From Acidobacteriota bacterium (GTDB taxonomy: Bacteria; Acidobacteriota; Terriglobia; Acidiferrales; UBA7541): DNA of 64,000 nucleotides. Below are positions 8,743 to 16,866 of this stretch, piece after piece. The position numbers and the translations under genes are program-made. The notes beneath the pieces are model-generated. The model had not been told where the DNA came from. It saw only the letters and a list, made by a program, of their open reading frames with translations, and searched no databases. The DNA lies in contig JABCZG010000014.1 in NCBI GenBank assembly GCA_013289835.1, positions 54,530 to 118,529 on the forward strand, given 5' to 3'. The first letter of the stretch is position 1. Each line of letters begins with the position of its first letter.

Positions 8743-9594
8743 TTATTTGCTGACGGAATAGGGGCCGTCGGCGGCGGGGCGATAGTCGGAGTAGGTGAGA
8801 ATTCTCTGCACGTCGAGGCTTTTCACGAAGAGGATTTTGGCGCTGGCGCGCATTTCGACGCGCCTGACGACCCAGACGGAGTCGGCGACGCGAGATTGTT
8901 CCATGAGGATGTGCGAACCGCGCAGCACGCGGGCTACGAATAATCCCATGGAGAACGACTGGGTGATTTCGCCGTCGGCCTTACTCCAGCCGAAGTCCTG
9001 CTTGTCCACCCAAAGCTTGCCTTGAATCCTTGGGAAGAGTTTGGCGTACTTGCCGTGAGCGCGATAGCCAGGGTGCGGGGTAGCCAGAAGCACGTAGGCC
9101 GGGCGATTGTCGACGTTCTCTTCGCCGAGAAGCTGGAAGTCGAAGGCGTCGAGGAGGTCGTGGAGGAAGGACCTGTTTTCCTGGTCCTTGCGAAGACGGA
9201 TGGACTGCTCGTCGGGCGTTTCATGCTTTAGCTTGTCGAGATCCGCGTCGCTTTTCTTCTGCACGGCGAGAGATGGAAGCTGGCCGTTGTGTTCGATGAG
9301 CTGTTCGAAGCGAGCGCCGTTGACGAGAATCATGCGGGTCACGTCCACATCCTCGGATTTGACTTTGCCGAGATCGTCGAGGCGGCGATCCTCGTCGCGC
9401 TCCATGAAGGTGTAGGAGTCACGGGCTTGCCAACTGCGCTCGGTGGCGGCGATCGATTGGATTACGATCTCGCGAACGTCCAAGACGGTGGCGTGATTCG
9501 AATCTTTGCGGGTGGTGTTTTGAGCGAAGAGGGCGGGTGAAGCAGCGAGAAGAGCGAGAAGAGTTCCGATTCGGGATTTAGCCAGAAATTCCAT
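8743..9594 (-). CDS. Secreted protein of unknown function
   Basis: 283 residues starting with a signal peptide (MEFLAKSRIGTLLALLAASP, cut near ALFAQ). The mature part alternates short beta-like stretches with charged loops, including a Thr/Asp-rich YTFMERDEDRR segment and a central LLATPHPGYRAHGKYAKLFP stretch. The later part (GKLWVDKQDFGWSKADGE, then VARVLRGSHILMEQ) resembles LolA/outer-membrane lipoprotein-sorting-type sheets. That resemblance is an impression, not an assignment. It is the last gene before a 294-bp divergent spacer and is probably its own transcription unit. Confidence 0.75.
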   Translation of the reverse strand: MEFLAKSRIGTLLALLAASPALFAQNTTRKDSNHATVLDVREIVIQSIAATERSWQARDSYTFMERDEDRRLDDLGKVKSEDVDVTRMILVNGARFEQLIEHNGQLPSLAVQKKSDADLDKLKHETPDEQSIRLRKDQENRSFLHDLLDAFDFQLLGEENVDNRPAYVLLATPHPGYRAHGKYAKLFPRIQGKLWVDKQDFGWSKADGEITQSFSMGLFVARVLRGSHILMEQSRVADSVWVVRRVEMRASAKILFVKSLDVQRILTYSDYRPAADGPYSVSK

Positions 9595-9888
9595 TTTGAT
9601 TCAAGGTTAACTGGAGATCCCGGAGAATCGGGATCCTCAAACAGTGTAATGGCGTGGAAAGCAGAGCGTCTGTGCGAAAAGGAACAGATCTGATTGTGTG
9701 CGTATAAGGATAGATTCAGGAATCCCGACCTAGTAAACCTAAGTTCACTCGCAGCAATCACGTTCCTCTCCAAGTGAAGTCCGGCCACTATTCTCCCGGG
9801 GGTGGGCAGACGAATCTGGAGGCGTGGCGAGGCTATTCCTTCGCTATAGAGGAGGAGAGCAAGAATTTGATGGAAGAAAACTCTGGTG
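9595..9888. other. Divergent spacer with short hairpin
   Basis: Separates two divergent secreted-protein genes, so it should hold both promoters. At 9616-9635 GATCCCG pairs with CGGGATC across the loop GAGAAT, close to the start of the minus-strand gene. It has no T-run, so it is not a terminator; a 5'-leader structure is possible. Nothing else is recognised. Confidence 0.3.
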
Positions 9889-10437
9889 ATGTACAAACGG
9901 TTCATCGTGCTGCTCGGAATGATTCTGGGTAGCCACACACTTGCGGTGGCACAAGCGCCCCTGCCACCGATCGTCGCGGCGCAAGAACGGGTTGCGCCGA
10001 GCATGTCGGTAGTCCGAACGGTAGCGATCCCTTTGCTGAGCGCCCCCTCGATGGTGAACCTGGATGCCGGAAAATCTCCTGCGCGTTTCGGTGTCCTGTT
10101 CGCGGGTGGTTATGAAGGAGGCCATAGCCTGGAAGGGTTTCCTCAGCCCGAAGAGACTAAGACTTTGCTTTTCACGCAGACGAGCGTGCCGCTGATCCAA
10201 CTTTGGGGTGGACGTTTGCAACTGGACGCCTTTCAGAGCACATTTCATATTCAGAACATGCAGCCTGGCGCCATGGGCGTGGTGCGTTCCCCGGGACAAA
10301 GCTATCCGGGAGGTCCGCGTTCGAGCCAACTCTCCGGCGTCAGCTTGAGCTTTGAGTTTGGCCGGGGAGCGCGAGGAGGACGGCCGAGTGAGTTGTGGCG
10401 GCATTTGACGCGGATTGCCGGAAACGTCCTGAATTGA
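9889..10437 (+). CDS. Small secreted protein of unknown function
   Basis: 182 residues beginning with a typical signal peptide (MYKRFIVLLGMILG..HTLAVAQ). The mature part has a glycine-rich LFAGGYEGGHSLEGFPQPEE, then VPLIQLWGGRLQLDAFQS, and a C-terminal SLSFEFGRGARGG. The alternating pattern and the near-terminal SLSFEF strand suggest a small beta structure at the envelope. It recalls beta-barrel ends, but the true C-terminus (IAGNVLN) is not aromatic. An immediately preceding in-frame GTG (9886) is possible. No family recognised. Confidence 0.6.
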   Translation: MYKRFIVLLGMILGSHTLAVAQAPLPPIVAAQERVAPSMSVVRTVAIPLLSAPSMVNLDAGKSPARFGVLFAGGYEGGHSLEGFPQPEETKTLLFTQTSVPLIQLWGGRLQLDAFQSTFHIQNMQPGAMGVVRSPGQSYPGGPRSSQLSGVSLSFEFGRGARGGRPSELWRHLTRIAGNVLN

Positions 10438-10476
10438 ACTGCATTGCGTTGGTGGCGATGTCATGGTGGAGGTCCG

Positions 10477-10620
10477 ATGAAGAAGAAAACCAAGAAGGAA
10501 TCCAACGAAACGACACGCGCCAGTGTCACGAGAGAAATGGCGAAGCCGCGCATGGCCAAGTCGGCACGCGAAGGGGAAAAAAATATAGCCGCTGCGCGAA
10601 TCGCAGCGGGTAAACCGTAA
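10477..10620 (+). CDS. Small basic protein (47 aa)
   Basis: A short frame opened by ATG 10477 with a good ribosome site (GGTGGAGG ending five bases upstream). It encodes a Lys/Arg/Ala/Thr-rich peptide starting MKKKTKKESNETTRASVTRE and ending AARIAAGKP. It follows the secreted-protein gene by 39 bases and could be co-transcribed. The composition would fit nucleic-acid or ribosome binding, but nothing identifies it. Confidence 0.45.
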   Translation: MKKKTKKESNETTRASVTREMAKPRMAKSAREGEKNIAAARIAAGKP

Positions 10621-10747
10621 ACGAACAACCAGAGCGGGTTCTGCGGAAGGCGAGGAGGTCTGCGGACTGCGGCGGCAAAGAAGGACCATTTTGGGAACAC
10701 TGGGAAGACTGCTAGAGAACAGTGATCTGGCATGAAGAGAAACGAAA

Positions 10748-10954
10748 ATGCAAGACGACGAGTGGATCAAGAAACTGGAAGACGGCAGGAAAGTGAAGTT
10801 CAGCTACCAGGAACTCCCGAAAGACGGGGCATTTATTACCGCGCAGCTGGAAGCGAATGAGGTGGTCTATTCAGTGGTGTTGACGGAAGTACGAAATCCA
10901 CTCGAACGCGAGGATGTTGAACGCCATTTCAAGGGCGAACTTTCGAAGAAGTAA
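10748..10954 (+). CDS. Hypothetical 68-aa protein
   Basis: A compact acidic/basic protein (MQDDEWIKKLEDGRKVKFSY..) with strand-like segments RKVKFSYQEL, AFITAQLEANEVVYSVVLTEV and a helical C-terminus EREDVERHFKGELSKK. AAGAGAAACGAAA precedes ATG 10748. No family recognised. The third consecutive small plus-strand gene in this stretch. Confidence 0.55.
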   Translation: MQDDEWIKKLEDGRKVKFSYQELPKDGAFITAQLEANEVVYSVVLTEVRNPLEREDVERHFKGELSKK

Positions 10955-11300
10955 AACCAAGCATTTTGCTGCACAAGTCGCGTAGCCGCCAAATCGGACT
11001 GTGCCAGCATCCGCGAAAGCGCCGCTCGGCCGGCCAAGCCAGGAAAAACACTCCCCTCCCCGATCTGGCCGGGGTAGACGCCCACCGAGAATACCCAAAA
11101 TCGTACATACGTTTTCGTCCGGGCCGTCGGCCCGTTCGAGGCTGTGTTCCACGGAATTTACGCAGAGGACACAGAGAGCGCAGAGTTCACGGAGAAGAGG
11201 TTGATTGGAAAAGTTTGGGGCGCGCGGAATGGCAATGGTGGCAGAATGGACGGCGCTGGATGGGGTGGTGCGAAGAGATGCTTGTCGAGGAGAGGGTGCG
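10955..11300. other. Gene-free spacer with ACGCAGAG-type repeats
   Basis: No gene with a ribosome site is seen. A small GGGCCGTCGGCCC inverted repeat lies at about 11120, and a run of ACGCAGAG / ACACAGAGA / GCGCAGAG / ACGGAGAA units at about 11160-11195 recalls 1257-1300. The galM promoter should lie in its right half. Confidence 0.4.
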
Positions 11301-12482
11301 ATGGACGCGAGGACTAAGGTGAGGCGTGATACTGGTCGCGGCTGGATGAGGATTGGAGCGATTGGGGCCGCGTGCGTTGTGGCGTTGATCGGAATTGTGG
11401 CGGCATGGGGAGAGGCGCAGATGGCGGCGAAGGCTGGGGTGGAACACGCGGCGTTTGGAAAGCTGGAGGATGGCACGGTGATTGAGGCGTTCACGCTGAG
11501 GAATTCGCGCGGCGCGTCGGCGAGGGTGATGACGTATGGGGCGTCGCTGACGAATCTGTGGATGCCGGACCGCAAGGGGGTCGAGGGAGATGTGGTGCTG
11601 GGGTTTGACGACTTGAAAGGTTATTTGGGGGATCATCCGCATTTTGGGGGAATTATCGGGCGCTTTGCGAACCGGATTGCGAAGGGAAAATTCAGCATTG
11701 ACGGGCAGGAGTATTCGCTGGCGACGAACAACGGGCCGAATACGCTGCACGGTGGAACGGTCAGCTATGATCGCAGAGTGTGGAAGGGCGAAGCGGTTCC
11801 GGATGGGAAGGGTGCGGCGGTGCGGTTTACGTACGTGAGCCCGGACGGGGAAGAACATTTTCCAGGGACGCTTACCGTGACAGTGGTGTACACGCTGACG
11901 GAAAAAAACGAATTGAAACTTGAGTACACGGCAAAGGCGGACAAACCGACGGCGGTGAACTTGACGAATCATACGTACTTTAACCTGAGGGGCGAAGGAG
12001 ACGTGCTGGGGTACACGCTGACGCTGAATGCAAGCCGGTACACGCCGGCGGATTCGACGCTGATTCCAACGGGGGAACTGGCGCCGGTGAAGGGGACGGC
12101 TTATGACTTCACGAAGCCGATGACGATTGGATCGCGCATCGCGGAACTGGAGAAGATCAAGGAAGCGGGGGGATACGACATCAACTATGCGGTGGATGGG
12201 GAGATTGGGCAGCCGAGGATGGCGGCGAAAGTGGTGGATCCTATCTCCGGGCGGGAAATGGAAGTGTGGACGACGCAGCCGGGGGTGCAGTTGTATACGG
12301 CAAACTGGTTGAACGGAACGATCAAGGGGAAGGGTGGAGTGGCGTACAAGAGATTTGACGCGGTTTGCCTGGAGACGCAGAACTATCCGGATGCGGTGAA
12401 TCACGCGAATTTTCCGAGCGCGATTCTGCGGCCGGGCGAGGTATTTCACGCGGAGACGATTTATAAATTTTCAGTGAAATAA
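11301..12482 (+). CDS. galM: Exported aldose 1-epimerase (mutarotase)
   Basis: Interconverts alpha and beta anomers of aldoses such as galactose or glucose. The 393-residue protein starts with a basic segment and a hydrophobic signal (MRIGAIGAACVVALIGIVAAW), so it is probably periplasmic. Family signatures follow in order: YGASLTNLWMPDRKG, HFGGIIGRFANRIAKGKF, NGPNTLHGG, LTNHTYFNL (conserved His), YTPADSTLIPTGE, VWTTQPGVQLYTANWL, and the C-terminal CLETQNYPDAVNHANFPS with the catalytic-base Glu. ATG 11301 follows GAGGAGAGGG; an upstream in-frame ATG at 11205 has no signal-like N-terminus. No sugar operon is adjacent. Confidence 0.92.
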   Translation: MDARTKVRRDTGRGWMRIGAIGAACVVALIGIVAAWGEAQMAAKAGVEHAAFGKLEDGTVIEAFTLRNSRGASARVMTYGASLTNLWMPDRKGVEGDVVLGFDDLKGYLGDHPHFGGIIGRFANRIAKGKFSIDGQEYSLATNNGPNTLHGGTVSYDRRVWKGEAVPDGKGAAVRFTYVSPDGEEHFPGTLTVTVVYTLTEKNELKLEYTAKADKPTAVNLTNHTYFNLRGEGDVLGYTLTLNASRYTPADSTLIPTGELAPVKGTAYDFTKPMTIGSRIAELEKIKEAGGYDINYAVDGEIGQPRMAAKVVDPISGREMEVWTTQPGVQLYTANWLNGTIKGKGGVAYKRFDAVCLETQNYPDAVNHANFPSAILRPGEVFHAETIYKFSVK

Positions 12483-12751
12483 GAAAGACCGCGGGGAGGT
12501 TCTCCTTTCTGGCGGCGCTTGCGAAGGCGGCGAGGGGTAACATAGACTGAGGCGGGTAGAGCAAAACGCCTGCCAGCCGGGCCGGAAGTTCCCACCATTG
12601 TATGGGCCTGGCGGCTGGGCTGAATCCATTCGCACGACGATCCCGGCGCGGCCGGGGTTTGCATTCCGAGCACCGACGGCAGTGGCAGCGGCCGGAGCGT
12701 GGCGTTGTGGAATGAGTGGCGGCGAAGTGGCCAACTGGCAGGGAGAATAGC

Positions 12752-14506
12752 TTGGCAACTCCACTGGAAACCTGGGTGAATGAGGCGGCATCGCTGACGA
12801 AGCCGGACCGCGTGGTGTATTGCAGCGGGTCCGAAACGGAGTACCAGCGGATGATCGCGGAGATGCTGCGCGCTGGGGATACCCTGACGCTGAATGAGAA
12901 GACGTATCCGAATTGCCATCTGCACCGGAGCAGCGTGAATGACGTCGCGCGAACGGAACACTTGACGTACATCTGCACGCCGGAGAAAGAGGACGCTGGG
13001 CCGACGAATAACTGGATGGACCCGGGCGCGGCGAAACACAAGGTGGGCGCGCTGCTGGAAGGGGCGATGCGCGGACGGACGATGTACGTGGTGCCGTACA
13101 TCATGGGGCCGGTACATTCGCCGATCAGCAAAGTGGGCGTGGAGGTGACGGACAGTCCGTACGTGGTGGCGAGCATGCGGATCATGTCGCGGATGGGGAA
13201 TGCGGCGATGGAACGGATCGGATCGTCGAGAGATTTTGTGCCGGGGCTGCATTCGCTGGGGGACCTGGACCCGACGCGGCGGTTCATCGTGCACTTTCCG
13301 CAGGAGAAATTGATCTGGAGCGTGGGATCGGGGTACGGCGGGAACGCGCTGCTGGGGAAAAAATGTTTTGCGCTGCGCATCGCGAGCGTGATGGCGCGCG
13401 AACAGGGTTGGATGGCAGAGCATATGTTGATCCTGGGGCTGGAATCGCCGAGCGGGAAAGTGACGTACATGGGCGCGGCGTTTCCGAGCGCGTGCGGAAA
13501 AACGAATTTGGCAATGATGGTGTCCGCGCTGGAGAGCCAGGGGTACCGCGTGTGGACAGTGGGCGACGACATTGCGTGGATGAAGATTGACGACGACGGG
13601 TATTTGCACGCGATCAATCCGGAGGCGGGTTTCTTTGGCGTGGCGCCGGGCACGGGAATGAAAACGAATCCGAACGTGATGGGCGCGCTGCACAAGAACA
13701 CGCTGTTCACGAACGTGGCGATGACTCCAGAGCGGGAACCGTGGTGGGAAGGGATTGGAGACGATCCGCCAGCGGGGCTAATCAATTGGAAGGGCGAAAA
13801 TTGGGATTCGTCTAAGGGCGCGGCGGCGCATGCGAATGCGAGGTATACAGTGCCGGCAAGTCAGGCGCCGAGTATTTCGCCGAAGTGGGAGGCGCCGGAG
13901 GGCGTGCCGATTTCGGCGTTTATTTTTGGCGGGCGCCGCGCGCGAGTAGCGCCGCTGGTGTACGAGTCGTTTGACTGGCAGCACGGGGTGTTTGTGGGCG
14001 CGACGATGGCGAGCGAGACGACGGCGGCGGCGACGGGCGACGTCGGTGTGACGCGGCGAGACCCCATGGCGATGCTGCCCTTCTGCGGGTACAACATGGC
14101 GGATTACTTCCGGCACTGGCTGGAGATGGGAAAGAAAATTCCGAGGCCGCCGAAGATTTTTCATGTGAACTGGTTCCGGAAGGGCGCGGATGGGAAATAT
14201 TTGTGGCCGGGGTACGGCGAAAACGTGCGGGTGTTGAAGTGGATTCTGGAGCGGGTGGAAGGGCGAGGCGCGGCGCAAGAGACGCCGATAGGATATGTGC
14301 CGGCGAAAAACGGGCTCACGCTGGACGGATTGAAGATTTCGGATGAGGCAGTGGACGAGTTGCTGCGCGTGAATCCGGAACATTGGGAAGTGGAGATGGA
14401 AGATTCGAAGGAGTTTCTCGCCAAGTTCGGCGAGCGGCTGCCGCGGGAGATTCGGGAAGAACACGAGAAGCTGGCGAAGCGGTTTCAGCAAGTAGTTACA
14501 GCGTAA
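12752..14506 (+). CDS. pckG: Phosphoenolpyruvate carboxykinase (GTP)
   Basis: Converts oxaloacetate plus GTP to PEP, CO2 and GDP in gluconeogenesis; cytoplasmic. About 584 residues, the usual GTP-enzyme length. Visible signatures are the N-terminal WVNEAASLTKPDRVVYCSGS, the RTMYVVPYIMGP block, the specific P-loop FPSACGKTN, the metal motif GDDIAWMKID, NPEAGFFGVAPGT and FGGRR. TTG 12752 with AGGGAG upstream is preferred; an in-frame GTG at 12716 would add twelve residues. It stands alone after galM, with a 269-bp GC-rich leader in which I recognise no known regulator. Confidence 0.95.
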   Translation: MATPLETWVNEAASLTKPDRVVYCSGSETEYQRMIAEMLRAGDTLTLNEKTYPNCHLHRSSVNDVARTEHLTYICTPEKEDAGPTNNWMDPGAAKHKVGALLEGAMRGRTMYVVPYIMGPVHSPISKVGVEVTDSPYVVASMRIMSRMGNAAMERIGSSRDFVPGLHSLGDLDPTRRFIVHFPQEKLIWSVGSGYGGNALLGKKCFALRIASVMAREQGWMAEHMLILGLESPSGKVTYMGAAFPSACGKTNLAMMVSALESQGYRVWTVGDDIAWMKIDDDGYLHAINPEAGFFGVAPGTGMKTNPNVMGALHKNTLFTNVAMTPEREPWWEGIGDDPPAGLINWKGENWDSSKGAAAHANARYTVPASQAPSISPKWEAPEGVPISAFIFGGRRARVAPLVYESFDWQHGVFVGATMASETTAAATGDVGVTRRDPMAMLPFCGYNMADYFRHWLEMGKKIPRPPKIFHVNWFRKGADGKYLWPGYGENVRVLKWILERVEGRGAAQETPIGYVPAKNGLTLDGLKISDEAVDELLRVNPEHWEVEMEDSKEFLAKFGERLPREIREEHEKLAKRFQQVVTA

Positions 14507-14522
14507 GAATGGCTCGCAGAAT

Positions 14523-15056
14523 TTAGTTTGTACCGCCGGCGCGGCGAGCCGAGGGAGATGAATCCTCGGCGTCCAAAGCTTCCGGTCCATTTTCAAAATG
14601 AAAATCAGGGCGGCTTTGCAGGAGCCGGACGCAGCGATTCCAGCGCAAGATGCTGTCGTCATTGCGGGGCGGGCGGATTTTCTCCGCAGCGGCGAAGCAG
14701 CGCATGGCTTCTTCTATAAGAGGGAGGAGTGCTCGGGCATCATAGCCAACGAGAAGTTGCGTTTTGGCGCGGCGTTCGAATACCAGGCCTGTGTAGTAGG
14801 ACTGCTCGTAGGGATCGTGCAAACTCTGGAAAATCGCGAGAGCTTCGGGATAACGGTCACTGGAGGCGCCGATGAACTGGTCGGTGATGGCGAGACCCAG
14901 GAGGCGGAGGGCGAGCTGGTGCTCGGGATCAAGGGCGAGAATGTCGCGGCAGATGGATTCGGCTTCTTCGGGCTCGTTGATGTAGCGGTAGAGCTCGGCT
15001 TTGTCGAGAGCCTCGGGGATGCTGGCTTTGGAGATGGATTTTAGTTGATATTCCAT
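14523..15056 (-). CDS. TPR-like protein
   Basis: 177 residues, largely helical. Two or three degenerate tetratricopeptide units are visible (ALDKAELYRYINEPEEAESI followed by ILALDPEHQLALRLLGLA; then RYPEALAIFQSLHD..YYTGLVFERRAKTQLL). There is no signal peptide, so it is probably a cytoplasmic scaffold. The C-terminal tail (SSPSARRAGGTN) is unstructured. Convergent with pckG, ending 16 bases beyond its stop. The function is unknown. Confidence 0.7.
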   Translation of the reverse strand: MEYQLKSISKASIPEALDKAELYRYINEPEEAESICRDILALDPEHQLALRLLGLAITDQFIGASSDRYPEALAIFQSLHDPYEQSYYTGLVFERRAKTQLLVGYDARALLPLIEEAMRCFAAAEKIRPPRNDDSILRWNRCVRLLQSRPDFHFENGPEALDAEDSSPSARRAGGTN

Positions 15057-15140
15057 GCGGCGGGTACCTCTGGCGGGCTAGGGTAGTCAAAATCCGGTTT
15101 TTTTCAAATGAAATTTATCGGCGCCGGAAGGAGGGCCGAA

Positions 15141-15416
15141 TCAGAGGATGGATTCGATTTCGGGGTCGAGGGAGACATGGGTAGCCGGGAGGCCGTCGAT
15201 GGTGAAGCGGGGGCCGTCGAGTTCGGAGAAGTGGAAGAAGCGGCTGATGTGGTAGTCCTCGTCGAAGCTGGAGAAGAGGCACTCGGTTTCCTGGGGCGTT
15301 AAAGGAAAGGACGAAAGCGGAACGGGCTTGCCGAAAGCGCCGGCAAGAGAACGATAATGGTCAACAAGTTCACGCAGGGTCATGGCAAGGGCGTGGCGCG
15401 TGGCTTCCGCAGACAT
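15141..15416 (-). CDS. Hypothetical 91-aa protein
   Basis: A small soluble protein (MSAEATRHALAMTLRELVDH..) with an N-terminal helix followed by LTPQETECLFSSFDEDYHIS and RFFHFSELDGPRFTIDG. The layout suggests two helices plus a small sheet. ATG 15416 is chosen because the longer frame upstream, to 15788, overlaps the opposite gene and has low-complexity coding. No family recognised. Confidence 0.55.
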   Translation of the reverse strand: MSAEATRHALAMTLRELVDHYRSLAGAFGKPVPLSSFPLTPQETECLFSSFDEDYHISRFFHFSELDGPRFTIDGLPATHVSLDPEIESIL

Positions 15417-15495
15417 GGAGCGGGCTCTCGAATCGAAGCGAGTGTACAGCGGGAGGGGATAGAAAGGAAGCAGAGCGGGAGAAGGAAAGGACGGA

Positions 15496-16209
15496 ATGAG
15501 GGAGAGACATCCGAGGAGCGCGTGGCATTTCCTGATGGTGCCGCTTTGCGTTGTGGGAATTGCGGGGGCGTGGATCGGGATTGTTCTGGCGCTCCTGAAG
15601 TTACGTGGATTCTTGTGCCCGCCCGATGCATTTTTGTTCAGCGGGACACGTGTGGGGAACATTTTTATGCATGTCGCGCCGGGATTTCCTTCGCTGCCGA
15701 TTGGGCTGATTGTGGGCAACTTTCTTTTTTGGTGCATTCCGGCGGCGAGAGCGGCGTCAGAGCTGGAGTTGCCGGGCAGAGCGGACAAAGTTTATCGAGC
15801 GTCGCAGGTTGGGCTAGCCAAGTTCGGTGCCGTTCTTGCAGGAATTGCGTTGCCGGTGAGCTTGTTGGGAGCGAGCAATCTGTTTGCGCTAACGGCGGAT
15901 CGAATGTACTACCGGCCGATGTTCTCGGTGACTACGCGTAGCTATGATTGGGCCAGCGTGAGACGGATTGAGACAGGCTGTTTTCGCGGAAAAAGTACTT
16001 CCTACAACTTTGTGGTTACGCTGGCGGACGGACGAAGGATCGACTTGATGGAGGAGTCGCCGCAAGAGTTTTGGGAAGCGTATCCCCAAGTTCAGGCGGC
16101 ATTGCGGGGGCGGAGTTACGAGTTCAGCAGCGCGGGGCTGGTGGGAAGCTGCGTGGCGTCGGCGCCGCGGCGGTGGCTGCAGATTTTGGCGAACCGGCCG
16201 ACGGAGTGA
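15496..16209 (+). CDS. Membrane protein of unknown function
   Basis: 237 residues with three probable membrane segments: about 11-36 (FLMVPLCVVGIAGAWIGIVL), 62-82 (FPSLPIGLIVGNFLFWCIP) and 107-130 (GAVLAGIALPVSLLGASNLF). A soluble C-terminal part reads YDWASVRRIETGC and VVTLADGRRIDLMEESPQEF, which recalls small PH-like sheets in bacterial membrane proteins. ATG 15496 follows AAGGACGGA. Starts divergently from the 91-aa gene, 79 bases apart. Confidence 0.65.
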   Translation: MRERHPRSAWHFLMVPLCVVGIAGAWIGIVLALLKLRGFLCPPDAFLFSGTRVGNIFMHVAPGFPSLPIGLIVGNFLFWCIPAARAASELELPGRADKVYRASQVGLAKFGAVLAGIALPVSLLGASNLFALTADRMYYRPMFSVTTRSYDWASVRRIETGCFRGKSTSYNFVVTLADGRRIDLMEESPQEFWEAYPQVQAALRGRSYEFSSAGLVGSCVASAPRRWLQILANRPTE

Positions 16210-16295
16210 ATTCGAATGAGACTGGGGAGTTTGGCGCGCGCGGCGGGGATTGGGTAAGATGATGGGCGGAATTGAGACGGACAGGAGGAACGACT

Positions 16296-16769
16296 ATGAG
16301 TATCGCGGTGGGACAGACGGCGCCGGATTTTATGCTGTTGAATCAGGAAAAGAAGGAAGTGAAGCTTTCGGATTTCGCGGGGAAGAAGAATGTGGTGCTG
16401 GTGTGGTATCCGCTGGACTGGAGCCCGACGTGCACGAATGAGCATGTGTGCTTCGTGAATGAGATGAAGGCGTTTGAAACGCTGGACGCGGAAGTGCTGG
16501 GCGTGAGTGTGGACAGCGTGTGGTCGCACAAGGCGTTCGCGGAAAAGATGGGGATTAAGTATTCGCTGCTGGCGGATTTTCATCCGCGCGGGGCGATGAG
16601 CGAGAAGTATGGCGTGTACATGGCGGATAAAGGGATTACGGGCCGGGCGATCGCGATTGTGAACAAGGCGGGGAAAGTGGCGTGGTTCAAGAACTATGAT
16701 ATTCCCGTGGTGCCGGATTTGGAAGAAGTGGCGGCGGCGCTGTCACAGGTGAAGGCGGCGACGGCGTAA
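16296..16769 (+). CDS. Peroxiredoxin (AhpC/TSA family)
   Basis: Thiol peroxidase of 157 residues reducing hydrogen or organic peroxides in the cytoplasm. The P-x3-S-x2-C active-site pattern is in YPLDWSPTCTNE, with peroxidatic Cys46; Cys52 nearby could be a resolving or structural residue. Other family blocks are VGQTAPDF, EVLGVSVDSVWSHKAFAEK, SLLADFHPRGAMSEKYGV and GRAIAIVNKAGKV. The ATG has a strong ACAGGAGGA ribosome site. The gene ends at a clear intrinsic terminator. The Trp before the active-site Ser (DWSP rather than the usual FTxxC surroundings) is a mild deviation. Confidence 0.92.
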   Translation: MSIAVGQTAPDFMLLNQEKKEVKLSDFAGKKNVVLVWYPLDWSPTCTNEHVCFVNEMKAFETLDAEVLGVSVDSVWSHKAFAEKMGIKYSLLADFHPRGAMSEKYGVYMADKGITGRAIAIVNKAGKVAWFKNYDIPVVPDLEEVAAALSQVKAATA

Positions 16770-16793
16770 GAGGAAGTAAGGAAATTGAGAAAA

Positions 16794-16830
16794 GAAAAAG
16801 CGGGCCGCGGTTGGCGGCCCGCTTTTTCTT
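16794..16830 (+). terminator. Intrinsic terminator after peroxiredoxin
   Basis: GCGGGCCGC and GCGGCCCGC form a perfect nine-pair stem around GGTTG, preceded by AAAAA and followed by TTTTTCTTTT. The A-tract upstream means it could also act for the convergent amidohydrolase gene on the other strand. Confidence 0.95.
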
Positions 16831-16866
16831 TTGGACGGGACGAATTAGAAACAGAATGCGAGGAGA

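Noticed and set aside
11187..12449. Long open frame antisense to galM (420 residues)
   Set aside because: Arg/His/Pro-rich low-complexity translation opposite a clear family member; a GC-rich shadow.
12322..13785. Two long antisense frames over pckG (487 and 410 residues)
   Set aside because: Opposite the PEP carboxykinase motifs, no ribosome site, Ser/Pro/Arg-rich; shadows.
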